From the NCBI RefSeq assembly GCF_003111685.1, contig NZ_CP022190.1:520001-584000 (forward strand): a DNA stretch of 64,000 bases, in the 5' to 3' direction. This document shows, in pieces, positions 54,804-62,961 of the stretch (positions are counted from its first letter, which is position 1; every line of letters starts with the position of its first letter). Origin of the DNA: Alloyangia pacifica. GTDB lineage: Bacteria; Pseudomonadota; Alphaproteobacteria; Rhodobacterales; Rhodobacteraceae. Both the position numbers and the translations under genes were made by a program. A model generated the notes under the pieces. The model was not told the DNA's origin and searched no databases. It was given only the letters and a program-made list of their open reading frames with translations.

Positions 54804-54995
54804 ATGATCTTGAAAGACTTCCTGCCGCGCGTCCGCACGGGCGCGGGGCTTGTGCGTGACTTCCTCTACCTGGTTGGCGTCGTCGCGCCGATGATGTTGG
54901 TGTTTCTCTACGGCCTCTATGCCTACAATCGCGAGTGGATCGTGGGCAGGGTGAAGGCCGAGGCGCAATGGCGCACAAGCAGACGCACATCTTAG
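54804..54995 (+). CDS. Small membrane protein at the start of the lysis region
   Basis: A 63-residue protein with one membrane helix (YLVGVVAPMMLVFLYGLYAY) and basic ends. It lies between the tail fibre and the lysis genes; a holin-like or accessory role is possible but not shown. Confidence 0.6.
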   Translation: MILKDFLPRVRTGAGLVRDFLYLVGVVAPMMLVFLYGLYAYNREWIVGRVKAEAQWRTSRRTS

Positions 54996-55105
54996 CGGCT
55001 CGCGCTGAAGGATATGCCGCAGGCGCCGAGCGACATCACAGACGACGCGCTCTTGCCAGCTTAACCGATTCAGCTCACTCGACCTGCAGGCCAGCCTGCA
55101 ACGAC

Positions 55106-55126
55106 CCCGCCGCCAGCGGGCTTTTT
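55106..55126 (+). terminator. Terminator
   Basis: CCCGC and GCGGG pair around CGCCA, followed by CTTTTTC. It lies 17 bases before the next start; the same hairpin-plus-CTTTTTCATGGGA arrangement occurs before the endolysin gene. Confidence 0.7.
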
Positions 55127-55142
55127 CATGGGAAGGAAGACA

Positions 55143-55424
55143 ATGCCCAACATCAAGTTCGACAGCACCGTGAGCACCGGGAATATCCTGTCGATCCTTG
55201 CGATGATGGTCACCGTAACGGCCGGCTACGTGACGCTGACGAACACGCAGGAAAGCCAGGCGATGTCGATCGCACGACTTGAAGAGGGCTCGCGCGGCCT
55301 CGACGCGCGCTTGAGGGCGGCCGAGCTGACCCAGGCGGGGCAGGCCTCCGACCTGCGCAGCATCCAGGCGACGCTGCTGAAGATTGACAGCAAGCTCGAT
55401 CGGATATCGCAACAGGGGAGGTGA
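55143..55424 (+). CDS. Membrane-anchored coiled-coil protein of the lysis region
   Basis: A 93-residue protein with an N-terminal membrane segment (SILAMMVTVTAGYVTLTNTQ) and a long C-terminal helix (RLEEGSRGLDARLRAAELTQ). GGAAGGA fixes the start at 55143. The layout resembles spanin-like or holin-accessory proteins; no family was recognised. Confidence 0.65.
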   Translation: MPNIKFDSTVSTGNILSILAMMVTVTAGYVTLTNTQESQAMSIARLEEGSRGLDARLRAAELTQAGQASDLRSIQATLLKIDSKLDRISQQGR

Positions 55425-55597
55425 GCGCGGCCAGCTGTCAGCGGAGCTTCCCCGAACCGCTGAAGCTACTGGTAGGGGCCGCCGCGCAGAGAAAAGCCAG
55501 CCAGAGGGCCGCGCTCGTCATTCAACGGGCAGAACCTCGGATTGTTCCGGCGCCCGTTTCAGACGAGCAGATGGGGATTGGGTCTCAGATGGGGTGA
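55421..55597 (+). CDS. Small protein coupled to the coiled-coil gene
   Basis: A 58-residue frame from GTG 55421 overlapping the previous stop as GTGA. It reads SAASCQRSFPEPLKLLVGAA and then a basic segment, ending MGIGSQMG. A second lysis-accessory protein is possible, since spanin genes are often nested or overlapped, but there is no clear lipobox. Confidence 0.4.
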   Translation: MSAASCQRSFPEPLKLLVGAAAQRKASQRAALVIQRAEPRIVPAPVSDEQMGIGSQMG

Positions 55598-55746
55598 GTG
55601 CGACCGACGGGCCTGGGGAAGCCCGCCCTCGAGGCACAGCCTTAGGGACAGGAGCAAGAGTGCCAAGGGGGGAAGAGACGGCCGCACTCACCACCTCGCT
55701 TACGCTACGGCAAAATCAGAGGGTACGGGCAAAAGAGACCGCATAG
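55594..55746 (+). CDS. Possible small protein in the lysis region
   Basis: A 50-residue frame from GTG 55594, again overlapping the upstream stop as GTGA, reading SATDGPGEARPRGTALGTGA onward. The composition is low-complexity, so the frame is doubtful. Confidence 0.25.
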   Translation: MSATDGPGEARPRGTALGTGARVPRGEETAALTTSLTLRQNQRVRAKETA

Positions 55747-56095
55747 ATATTCTGTTGCTGAAATATCTCAAAGCCGATGCGCATCCCCTAAACCCTGGTG
55801 CTGGCGCGACGCTTCGGTCTGTGGGCCGAGATGGTTCCGCCTCTCGGCTTCGCGCCGGACCGCATCCAGCTCTACATGGTGCTCGACTCCAGAGCTTGCT
55901 CAAGTGGGTGCCAGATCGCCCCGATGCCGTGACCTGCCAGCTGCGAAGGTGAGCGCGGCGTTCGGCCTCGTTTGGCTCGAAAATACCGCTAAGGGTTGAA
56001 ATTCCGAGGCCTGAACCCTCCCGAGATTTGGGGATGAGGGAGAGGGTCCGCGCCGCGCTCGGGGCTTAACTTATCGCTGAACTCAGCATTGTCAC
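55747..56095. other. Stretch without a convincing gene
   Basis: Only a short protein-like frame is seen (GTG 55798 to TGA 55932, LARRFGLWAEMVPPLGFAPD onward), lacking a binding site. AGGTGAGCGCGGC occurs at 55419-55431 and again at 55947-55959, so the intervening 515 bases are flanked by a 13-bp direct repeat. Confidence 0.4.
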
Positions 56096-56120
56096 GCCCC
56101 GCCGTCGCGCGGGGCTTTTT
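56096..56120 (+). terminator. Terminator before the endolysin gene
   Basis: GCCCCGC and GCGGGGC form a perfect seven-base stem (loop CGTCGC), then TTTTT follows. CATGGGAGAT next to it supplies the endolysin ribosome site. Confidence 0.75.
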
Positions 56121-56134
56121 CATGGGAGATCGCA

Positions 56135-56938
56135 ATGAGACAGGATATCCGCGCCCTCCAGGCGGGGGCGACTGCGCTCGGCTTTTCGGCCGGGCCTGAA
56201 GACGGCCTCTGGGGGCCGCGCACCGAGGCAGGAATGCTCGCGCTGCTGGCGGCGCACGAGGGCCGCTGGGGTGATGCGGTCGAGCAGATGCATCAGGCGA
56301 TCATCGACCTAGGCTATCTCTCGGCGGGACCGGTCAGCCGCGTCTGGACGCCCGAGCTTGACCGCGGGCTGCGCGCTCTGGTCGAGGCCGATGGCATGCC
56401 GCGTGCAGGTGCGATTGTCGAGGATGTCACGGTGTCGCCTGGCTGGGGCGGCTGGGTTTCGCACGAGAAGCAGGTTCTGCAAGGAAGCGCCGGCTATCTG
56501 GTGAGCATGTTCGTGCTGCATACCACGGCCACCTCAGCGACCTGGTGGAAGGGCAAGTCCAACCAGCAGATGTTCGAGGAGGTCCGCAGCTGGCACCTCG
56601 CCAACGGCTGGCGCGACATCGGCTATCACGGGCTGATCTTCCCGGATGGTGAGGTGATCGAAGGCCGCGCCTGGTCCGAGATTGGCGCGCATGTCATCGG
56701 CCATAACGCCGGCTCGCTCGGCTACTCGATGGTCCCAGTGAAGACCGTGACGCACATGGGCGCGGCCGAGGATTTCTACACCGCCGCGACGCTAGAGGCG
56801 ATACGAGGCGTGATCGCCAAGGCCTGCAACGCCACGCAAATCCGCCGGATTGCAGGGCACAACGAATTCGCGAACAAGCTCTGCCCGGGCTTCAAGGTCG
56901 AGGACAGCGCGTGGGCACCGACCGGGTGGGCCGCATGA
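56135..56938 (+). CDS. Endolysin: N-acetylmuramoyl-L-alanine amidase with a peptidoglycan-binding domain
   Basis: A 267-residue lysin. Residues about 1-85 form a helical peptidoglycan-binding-like domain (DIRALQAGATALGFSAGPED and GLWGPRTEAGM). Residues about 125-260 form an Amidase_2 domain: VLHTTATSATWW, WHLANGWRDIGYHGLIFPDG, GAHVIGHNAGSLG and GHNEFANKLCPGF, giving the zinc ligands. It cuts the peptide from the glycan at lysis. Confidence 0.9.
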   Translation: MRQDIRALQAGATALGFSAGPEDGLWGPRTEAGMLALLAAHEGRWGDAVEQMHQAIIDLGYLSAGPVSRVWTPELDRGLRALVEADGMPRAGAIVEDVTVSPGWGGWVSHEKQVLQGSAGYLVSMFVLHTTATSATWWKGKSNQQMFEEVRSWHLANGWRDIGYHGLIFPDGEVIEGRAWSEIGAHVIGHNAGSLGYSMVPVKTVTHMGAAEDFYTAATLEAIRGVIAKACNATQIRRIAGHNEFANKLCPGFKVEDSAWAPTGWAA

Positions 56939-57225
56939 CCCGCGCCGTCCACTACCGCGACCGCAACGCGTTCCTTGGCGACCGTGAGCCCGGCTCCTTC
57001 TGGATCGGCGGGCCGGATCAGGATGGTGAGCAGAGCTTCATCTTCTTCTGCCCATGCGGCTGCGGCGACAAGTCGGTCCTCACAATCGGCAACGGCTTCA
57101 AGCCGGAGCAAGGCCCGAGCTGGTGCTGGAATGGCTCGACCGCTGCAGCCGAGCTCGCGCCCTCGGTCAATTGGCAAGGCCACTGGCACGGCTGGCTTCA
57201 GGCGGGCGTCTGGCGCGCCTGCTGA
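56935..57225 (+). CDS. DUF6527-like cysteine-rich protein
   Basis: A 96-residue protein overlapping the endolysin stop as ATGA. FFCPCGCGDKSVL could bind metal, and the end HWHGWLQAGVWRAC recalls the DUF6527 family. The role in the lysis module is unknown. Confidence 0.65.
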   Translation: MTRAVHYRDRNAFLGDREPGSFWIGGPDQDGEQSFIFFCPCGCGDKSVLTIGNGFKPEQGPSWCWNGSTAAAELAPSVNWQGHWHGWLQAGVWRAC

Positions 57226-57306
57226 TGCCCTTTCTCCCAATCATCGACCGGCGTCTCGCGCTGGTTCTCTCCGCGGCGCTCTGCCGCCTTCCGAAAGGTT
57301 CCCAAG

Positions 57307-57675
57307 ATGGACTTCCTCAAAGCTTTCTTATCCAGCCCAGAGCTGGTGCAGGCGATCGCCGGGCTGCTCGGCATCGCGCTCATGCTGATCATCAATCGCG
57401 GCGCGGCGGCCTTCGAAGCCTTCGCCGGCATCAGGATCGAGGCGGCGGCGCGTGAGGCGCTGCATTCGGCCATCAAGTCCGGCGTCGAAGCAGCGCTGCT
57501 CGAAGGGCCGGACGCTGGGTTTGAGGTGATCAAGGCACACGCGATCTACCACGCGCAGCAGTCCGTCCCGGATGCGATCGCGCGGCTGGTGCCCGGCGAC
57601 GGTGTGCTCGACCGCCTCGCGCTGCGCTACTACCGCGAGGCCATGGATCGGGTCGGGGTGCAGATCCCGGCCTGA
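57307..57675 (+). CDS. Holin candidate
   Basis: A 122-residue protein with one N-terminal membrane helix (LVQAIAGLLGIALMLIINRG) and a helical soluble tail (IRIEAAAREALHSAIKSGVE). The layout recalls LLH-type phage holins. It follows the endolysin, and a terminator comes next, which supports but does not prove the call. Confidence 0.55.
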   Translation: MDFLKAFLSSPELVQAIAGLLGIALMLIINRGAAAFEAFAGIRIEAAAREALHSAIKSGVEAALLEGPDAGFEVIKAHAIYHAQQSVPDAIARLVPGDGVLDRLALRYYREAMDRVGVQIPA

Positions 57676-57701
57676 TCATCATCACCGTCATCACAATCAA
57701 G

Positions 57702-57727
57702 AGCCCGGCCATCGCGCCGGGCTTTTT
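57702..57727 (+). terminator. Terminator of the lysis operon
   Basis: AGCCCGGC and GCCGGGCT pair over eight bases (loop CATCGC), then TTTTC follows. This is the third CGGGCTTTTTC-type hairpin in the lysis region. Confidence 0.8.
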
Positions 57728-57768
57728 CGTTTCTTGATCCCGATTTGTTCTCGATTTATCTGCGCTCC

Positions 57769-57987
57769 ATGTGGACACGCAAGCGCACGGTCGTCGCGGG
57801 CCGAACCGACGGCGACAACGACTGGACAGTCTACCGGGACCGCCAGCCGGTCGGGCGCGTCTATGCCACGCACATCAGCGACCCGACGCTGCGGTGGATG
57901 TGGATTGTCCAGGTCGGGCCGACGGGGCACGGGTATGCGACGAGCATTGACGCAGCGCTGGATGAGGTGCGGCGGCGGGTCGGCTGA
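57769..57987 (+). CDS. Small protein of unknown function at the prophage edge
   Basis: A 72-residue protein (WTVYRDRQPVGRVYATHISD, RWMWIVQVGPTGHGYATSID). The frame extends upstream to a TTG at 57745; the ATG at 57769 is preferred although neither has a strong site. Nothing supportable lies between it and 58213. Confidence 0.55.
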   Translation: MWTRKRTVVAGRTDGDNDWTVYRDRQPVGRVYATHISDPTLRWMWIVQVGPTGHGYATSIDAALDEVRRRVG

Positions 57988-58213
57988 TCCGGGTTTTCTG
58001 GACAAGGGCGTTCGGCTGCTTGCAGCCCTTCCGCGACCTTCGCCCCGAGTTGCCTACGCGGCGAAGCGGACCTTCACCCCGAGAGCATGGGGCGGCAGCA
58101 GCGCGGACAAAGCTGTCAATTACGTTTGTCAATTGAAGGCATGCAAAGCCAATAGAATGCACTGAATCACTGCGAATGGTGCAACCGCTTGCTGTTGCGA
58201 ACCGTTGATCACC

Positions 58214-59164
58214 CTACAGCACCTCATACTTGAAAGAGAAGTGGATTTGTGTCCGTCCGCTCTGCCTCACGCGGATTTTCTTGTTTAGCAGGCTTTCATG
58301 AAAAATCTGAGCGCTGCAAAAGTGATATCGATCATGCCAGTCGTTATTTTTGTGGTAGTCCAAATTGATATCAAAGCGCCTTTCGGTGAGTATAAATTCC
58401 GCAGTGATTCCTGAGGTCATCTCGTCGTCATAAATCTCTGCTGAAGTTGAGACCTCGCCGGGTTTCAACTTTCGAAAATAGTATGGCTTGAGCTCGAACC
58501 GATGCCAGAACAACCTTGCCTGAAGAACATATTGGAAATCAACATCAACGCCATCAAACTTGTTGGTTGTCGTGAATGACGTAGTTCGGACAGCGTGCTG
58601 ACCGATTTCTATCGTGCCGTTGCCAGAACTGTTGAGACCCTCTATTGCTTTGTAAAACCTTTCAAACTCGAGCGTAAATTTCTGGCTCAACAATTTTTGT
58701 AACTCATCTTTGGAAACCAGATCTGATTTCGCAAAACATTGAATGTTGACCTGATCCGCACACAAGATGTATACGGCGGGCTCTGCAAGCGCAATCTCGG
58801 TCGCCTCAACTTCAAATGAAGACAGCTTGAAGAGAGTCACCCCAAGGGCTTGCGCCTTAGCTATTGCAGGTTGTGTGAAGCCGCTCGAAGAAACGGCGAA
58901 TACGTTATCAAAATTCATTGACCGCTGACGACCAGACAATTCCTCAATCCACATGACATCTTGAACGCTGGCGCGATCACGACACTCCACGCAGGTGGTG
59001 CGGCCATTTGAATGTTTTAGTATTACGTCTATCTGGCGTGTCTGATGTGTGTGCGGATCTTTGATCTTGGCATTCCATGTAACCTCGACGCCCAATTTCT
59101 CCACGGCTTCGAATACCCTTGCCACACGGCGCTCAAAATATGTCGCTTTGCTTGGAGCTGGCAC
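58214..59164 (-). CDS. Mrr-like restriction endonuclease-fold protein
   Basis: A 316-residue protein. Residues about 8-115 fit a PD-(D/E)XK (Mrr_cat) nuclease: YFERRVARVFEAVEKLG, Asp46 in RQIDVILK, E60-C-R62 in VECRDRASVQDV (arginine where lysine is usual), and VFAVSSSGFTQPAIAKAQAL followed by GVTLFKL. The C-terminal 200 residues form an unassigned beta-rich domain. The gene has lower GC than the phage genes and is transcribed opposite to them. A defence role is inferred. Confidence 0.7.
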   Translation of the reverse strand: MPAPSKATYFERRVARVFEAVEKLGVEVTWNAKIKDPHTHQTRQIDVILKHSNGRTTCVECRDRASVQDVMWIEELSGRQRSMNFDNVFAVSSSGFTQPAIAKAQALGVTLFKLSSFEVEATEIALAEPAVYILCADQVNIQCFAKSDLVSKDELQKLLSQKFTLEFERFYKAIEGLNSSGNGTIEIGQHAVRTTSFTTTNKFDGVDVDFQYVLQARLFWHRFELKPYYFRKLKPGEVSTSAEIYDDEMTSGITAEFILTERRFDINLDYHKNNDWHDRYHFCSAQIFHESLLNKKIRVRQSGRTQIHFSFKYEVL

Positions 59165-59641
59165 GTTATCTCTCTAAGGCAATTCATGCATGCAGAGAAA
59201 TGCACCATAACCGTCTTACGTGCAAGTGCACGCGTCACCGACAAATAACCGTCATTCGAGGACGCGGCAGAACTGGGCAATCTGGGCTCTGAGGCGTCGA
59301 TCGCTGCGCTCAGCCCGAACGGCCGCTTCAGAGAAGTGAGCCCAGCGGAGCGAAGTCCGCTCCCTGCGCACTACTGCCGGCCGAACCACACCGCGTGCGA
59401 CTGGAGCCAGCCCAGAGCTGCCCTCCGAGCTCGCCGCAGCATCACGCCAGGCGCCGGCACAGAGGGCGGTATGCGGACATTCGTTGCGCGCGCGAACCGA
59501 GCTATGCCAGATCGCGGAAGCGGACACTCCGCCAGTATCGCGCCGCGGAACCCTGGATCACGTACAGGAAGGGCGGATACCGGACATTTGCAGCAGTCCG
59601 CGCCAATTTCGGAAAGGGTGCAAAAGCGGATTTTGCAAAGT
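59165..59641. other. Gene-free stretch between island genes
   Basis: No frame with a start and binding site is convincing. Short related words (GCGGACATTCG, GCGGACACTCC, CCGGACATTTG) recur at about 59471, 59520 and 59580. It is GC-rich, unlike the genes on both sides. Confidence 0.4.
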
Positions 59642-61411
59642 TCAGGCACTGTCACGCGGGGGATCAAGGGTGAAGGTTTTCAAGCGCGGCACACCAGTCA
59701 ACGTATCATCGTGGGTCCTCACGAGTGTTTGTGCGTCACGATCGTATTCTATGTTGGCTGGCAGCATCGCCTCTGCCACAGGCGGGTGTGATATCGCAAT
59801 CGTTTGATAGTTCTTCTTCACCCACCCTCCGACAACTTTCGCAAGCGGCCAACTATCTCTTTCCAAGGTGTCGTTTCGATGAACGCTCTCGTCGTAAAAT
59901 CCTAAGACGTTCAGACAGAAACGGATATATGCTGCTCCCTTATAATTTGGAAAGTCATCCATGCGAACGACCTCATCCCAGATCATCCGCCGAAGCTTTC
60001 GGCGCACCATCTTCATGACTTCTGTGTCTCTGACCCCAAGATTTTCAGTGAGTGCCCAAACAGTATTGCGCTGAACATCCCACATGCGGAATTCTTTTGT
60101 ATTGACCTGTGCCGCCTTAAAGATCGCCTTGAAAAGCAGCGCCGCAATCTCTGAAGACAGGTCGCGCCCGTATCTGAAATCGTCTTTTCTGTCGAAGCCA
60201 ACCCACCCCTTAGCGTCATCGAATTCTTTGATGAGGTCCTTTAGGAACCCATTGGCCTCCATGGCATGCGAAGTTGGGTTGTATGGACTGAATGTGTCCT
60301 CATATTTCTTCAAGTCGCCGATTTGGCTATAAGCTTGCTTTGTCGTCTGAAGGATATGATGGATGCCTCTGGTATTCCAATTTGCGCTCCCGGTGGACGT
60401 TAGACCACGAATATACTCGCGCGCCATACCGAAATATACCCGCCAAGTATCGGCATCCCAACTACGAGCATACGGATAATCCAAGTCAAGCGGCGATTCC
60501 AATCCCAACTCGAAGTCCTCCAATAAATACCAATGCGCAAAAATCGATCGTGTTATGGGCTTTGTATTACCTATGAAACCTTGGCCCAGCCACTCGTTCT
60601 CGACAAATAATGCCGATCCCGGATTGCTGAGCATGGCTATCACGGTACGCTTTACCATGAGCTGAATAGGTGCATCATACCTTTCTAGTTCGACAGCGAC
60701 CGTTACCATATGAGCTGGAAATGAAGGCATCTCTTTTGCGACAGCGTCGCAGAACCGTGTATCGGACAAGAGCGAGTTAAGGTAGTGAGCGTGCCTTTGC
60801 AGCGCCGACGGTTTAACGGATTTGTCATCCTCGACGCGATGACGTTTCATGCGTGGTGTGTGGCGGATCAGTCTGGGAGCTTCACGCATGATCTCGCGCG
60901 CCAATGCGAGCATCTCTTCTTTGCTTCCATTCGCGATGTGGACATATGTCTGCTGAAAGAAATGCTTGGCGGTAAACCGTGAGAACCGAGGAGGCCTGAT
61001 AAAGCATATCATCATCCAGTAGAGGATCAATACCGCGATTGCTGCGGTGATGAAGTAGTTGATCGCGTTAGGGTTGAGAAAATTTGGAATTCGAACGCCG
61101 TAGAGAATACAGGCCTCAATTGCGAATGTGATGACGGCAGAAAATAGAAGCATGCCAAAAAACAGCGGTCGGAAGGAAATGATTGCCGTCGACTGCCTGA
61201 TTTGAAATTTCGGACTGGAGAGAGTGAATACCGCTAAAGAAAACGCAAGTATGCCAAGAAAGCCGCTAATATCGAGAAAAGGGGTGTAGTCGTCACGTGC
61301 GACAACAACCAAGCTTTGATCCCACCATTGAGAAAAACTTCCCCAGGAACCAAGAATCCAACTGGTTAAACCATCCCACAATGTTTGTGTCTCCCGCACC
61401 ATTGGTACCAA
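59642..61411 (-). CDS. Large membrane protein of unknown function
   Basis: A 589-residue protein. Three N-terminal membrane helices (FLDISGFLGILAFSLAVFTL, PLFFGMLLFSAVITFAIEAC, INYFITAAIAVLILYWMMIC) anchor a cytoplasmic part of about 450 residues, mostly helical and rich in tryptophan and arginine. AT-rich codon use differs from the phage genes. No catalytic motif was recognised. It lies between the Mrr-like and kinase-like genes. Confidence 0.75.
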   Translation of the reverse strand: MVPMVRETQTLWDGLTSWILGSWGSFSQWWDQSLVVVARDDYTPFLDISGFLGILAFSLAVFTLSSPKFQIRQSTAIISFRPLFFGMLLFSAVITFAIEACILYGVRIPNFLNPNAINYFITAAIAVLILYWMMICFIRPPRFSRFTAKHFFQQTYVHIANGSKEEMLALAREIMREAPRLIRHTPRMKRHRVEDDKSVKPSALQRHAHYLNSLLSDTRFCDAVAKEMPSFPAHMVTVAVELERYDAPIQLMVKRTVIAMLSNPGSALFVENEWLGQGFIGNTKPITRSIFAHWYLLEDFELGLESPLDLDYPYARSWDADTWRVYFGMAREYIRGLTSTGSANWNTRGIHHILQTTKQAYSQIGDLKKYEDTFSPYNPTSHAMEANGFLKDLIKEFDDAKGWVGFDRKDDFRYGRDLSSEIAALLFKAIFKAAQVNTKEFRMWDVQRNTVWALTENLGVRDTEVMKMVRRKLRRMIWDEVVRMDDFPNYKGAAYIRFCLNVLGFYDESVHRNDTLERDSWPLAKVVGGWVKKNYQTIAISHPPVAEAMLPANIEYDRDAQTLVRTHDDTLTGVPRLKTFTLDPPRDSA

Positions 61412-61544
61412 AATCGGCTTACCCGGCTTCTACGTAAGAAGCATGTGCAATTCATGACCGACATGTCCCAAGAAAATTTCCACTTTGGTCCACTAGAAGA
61501 CGCTGGCAGCGTTCCATATAAATTAGCACTTAGGGTCGGACAGG

Positions 61545-62045
61545 TCAGAACCGACCAGATCTGTTTAGAGGGTTTAACACTTGGTAGAAGTTGACCATAG
61601 CATAGTCCATCACTTTGACCCTGCCATCACCAGTTAAACCAAATGCGCTTGGCTTGCGGTCATTTAGCCAATCCGGGAACCCTCCTAGTTGAAGGCGATC
61701 AGGGTCTTTCAAAGGTTGCAGCCGTTCCATAATCAAGAATTCTGCCGAGTGCGAAATAGCCGCGGTGCGCGCAAAGAGCTCAAGTAGTTGCAAATTAGCT
61801 TCGTTGCCCAAGATGTCTTCGGCCATTTTGTCAACGGCATGCCAAACAGTCCACTCAACAAAGTTGCTGTAGTGGAAAGGTCGATGGCTTTGCTTGATCA
61901 CAAAGTCCTGAGAACCTTTCACTCCATACACGCGACGCGTTGTTCCTGTACCGAGCTCATTGTTGAAGTCGATCAAATTTTTGAGAATTTGGTCTTCTAC
62001 CAGGCCTTCCGGAATCTTCTTCAATTGTTCGCTCCACTCACTCAT
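61545..62045 (-). CDS. Small protein with a kinase-like fold
   Basis: A 166-residue protein. GTGTTRRVYGVKGSQDFVIK looks like a glycine-rich loop with Lys51, EWTVWH may supply the helix glutamate, LIMERL the hinge, and KPSAFGLTGDGRVKVMDYAM a catalytic/metal segment ending in Asp147. The usual HxxxxN is replaced by SAFG after DRKP, so activity is uncertain. It is far shorter than normal kinases. The call is motif-based. Confidence 0.55.
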   Translation of the reverse strand: MSEWSEQLKKIPEGLVEDQILKNLIDFNNELGTGTTRRVYGVKGSQDFVIKQSHRPFHYSNFVEWTVWHAVDKMAEDILGNEANLQLLELFARTAAISHSAEFLIMERLQPLKDPDRLQLGGFPDWLNDRKPSAFGLTGDGRVKVMDYAMVNFYQVLNPLNRSGRF

Positions 62046-62257
62046 CGATTGGAAACCAGTTTAGCATGCGAGTTTAGCCGATGTCAGCCCAAGGAAGGCT
62101 GCAATGCAGCGTCCCGCGCTCAGACCAATGTTCGGTCTGGGCCGATCTAGCGGGCAGACCCACTCACCAGAACGTCCAGAACGCCGCTCCGCGGCAGGTC
62201 TGCTCCGTGCCCGCTCCTGGCATTTCTCACAGCGACGCCGCGTGTTAATGCCTACTG

Positions 62258-62860
62258 TCAGAGGCGACCGCCTTGCTCGTCCATTTCGCGTGCGTGAGAC
62301 AGGATGCGCCGCACTTCGCTCCGAATGGGCTGAAATTCGAATTTTCTGCCAAGGAGCACGCAAATGCCATGCGTTGGATCGACCAGCTTGAAAATATGCC
62401 CGATGGCTTCGTCGGCGAGCGCCTGGTCGTCTACTAACGGACTTGGGAAGAAGTACCCGGCTCGATCCTCAAGAAGGAAGCGGTCAAGGTCTTCGTCGAA
62501 ATGCTCAAAGGCATTTCGCAGCTTGCGCCATTTCAGCGCTGATGCTTCATCAAGCGCGAAGGCACCTCGCAGCCGATCACCACGGGCGACTGCAAGTTGG
62601 TTTTGCTTCTTCATTGGCCAGAAGAAGCGGGATAGCGCCCCCGCGTGGGTCAACGCCTCCTGAACAGTGGCGACGATCAATTCGGCCGGACAGGAGGCGG
62701 CAACAGCCTCATCAAAGCGCTGGAACGCCGACTCCGATCGCTCGGCTGCATAGATTATGGAGTGGATGTAGAACGCTTCGTAGACGGGATAGATTCCCTG
62801 GTACTGCTGCGCCATTTGTGCCTCTCTCTCCTTGAGCACATCTTCATCCAATTGCGCCAT
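62258..62860 (-). CDS. HEPN-motif protein, possible RNase
   Basis: A protein of 200 residues from the start with GGAG seven bases upstream; the frame is open to GTG 62920. It is almost wholly helical. KWRKLRNAFEHFDEDLDRFL contains R-N-X3-H (Rx4H), the signature of HEPN RNases. An N-terminal helical pair (YPVYEAFYIHSIIYAAERSE) would complete such a fold. HEPN proteins are common toxins and defence effectors; the role here is inferred. Confidence 0.55.
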   Translation of the reverse strand: MAQLDEDVLKEREAQMAQQYQGIYPVYEAFYIHSIIYAAERSESAFQRFDEAVAASCPAELIVATVQEALTHAGALSRFFWPMKKQNQLAVARGDRLRGAFALDEASALKWRKLRNAFEHFDEDLDRFLLEDRAGYFFPSPLVDDQALADEAIGHIFKLVDPTHGICVLLGRKFEFQPIRSEVRRILSHAREMDEQGGRL

Positions 62861-62961
62861 TTCCATACTCCCGATGCTTTCTGGTTGCACCATACTGTCA
62901 ACGCCAGCTTTGTCCCACACTGCCTATGATCATACTGCGTAATGCCACCGATGGCAGGTTT

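Noticed and set aside
57224..57455. ATG overlapping the stop of the DUF6527-like gene, opening a 76-codon frame
   Set aside because: Most of it is a different frame of the holin-like gene and turns into arginine-rich shadow sequence.
57676..57700. CATCATCACCGTCATCACA as a remnant of the tRNA-Val attachment core
   Set aside because: Similarity to the tRNA 3' end is limited to a few bases and the T-arm sequence is absent.
59165..59641. Recurring CGGACA words as a CRISPR or tandem repeat
   Set aside because: Copies are short, diverged and irregularly spaced, without repeat-spacer structure; no CRISPR array is seen anywhere in the window.
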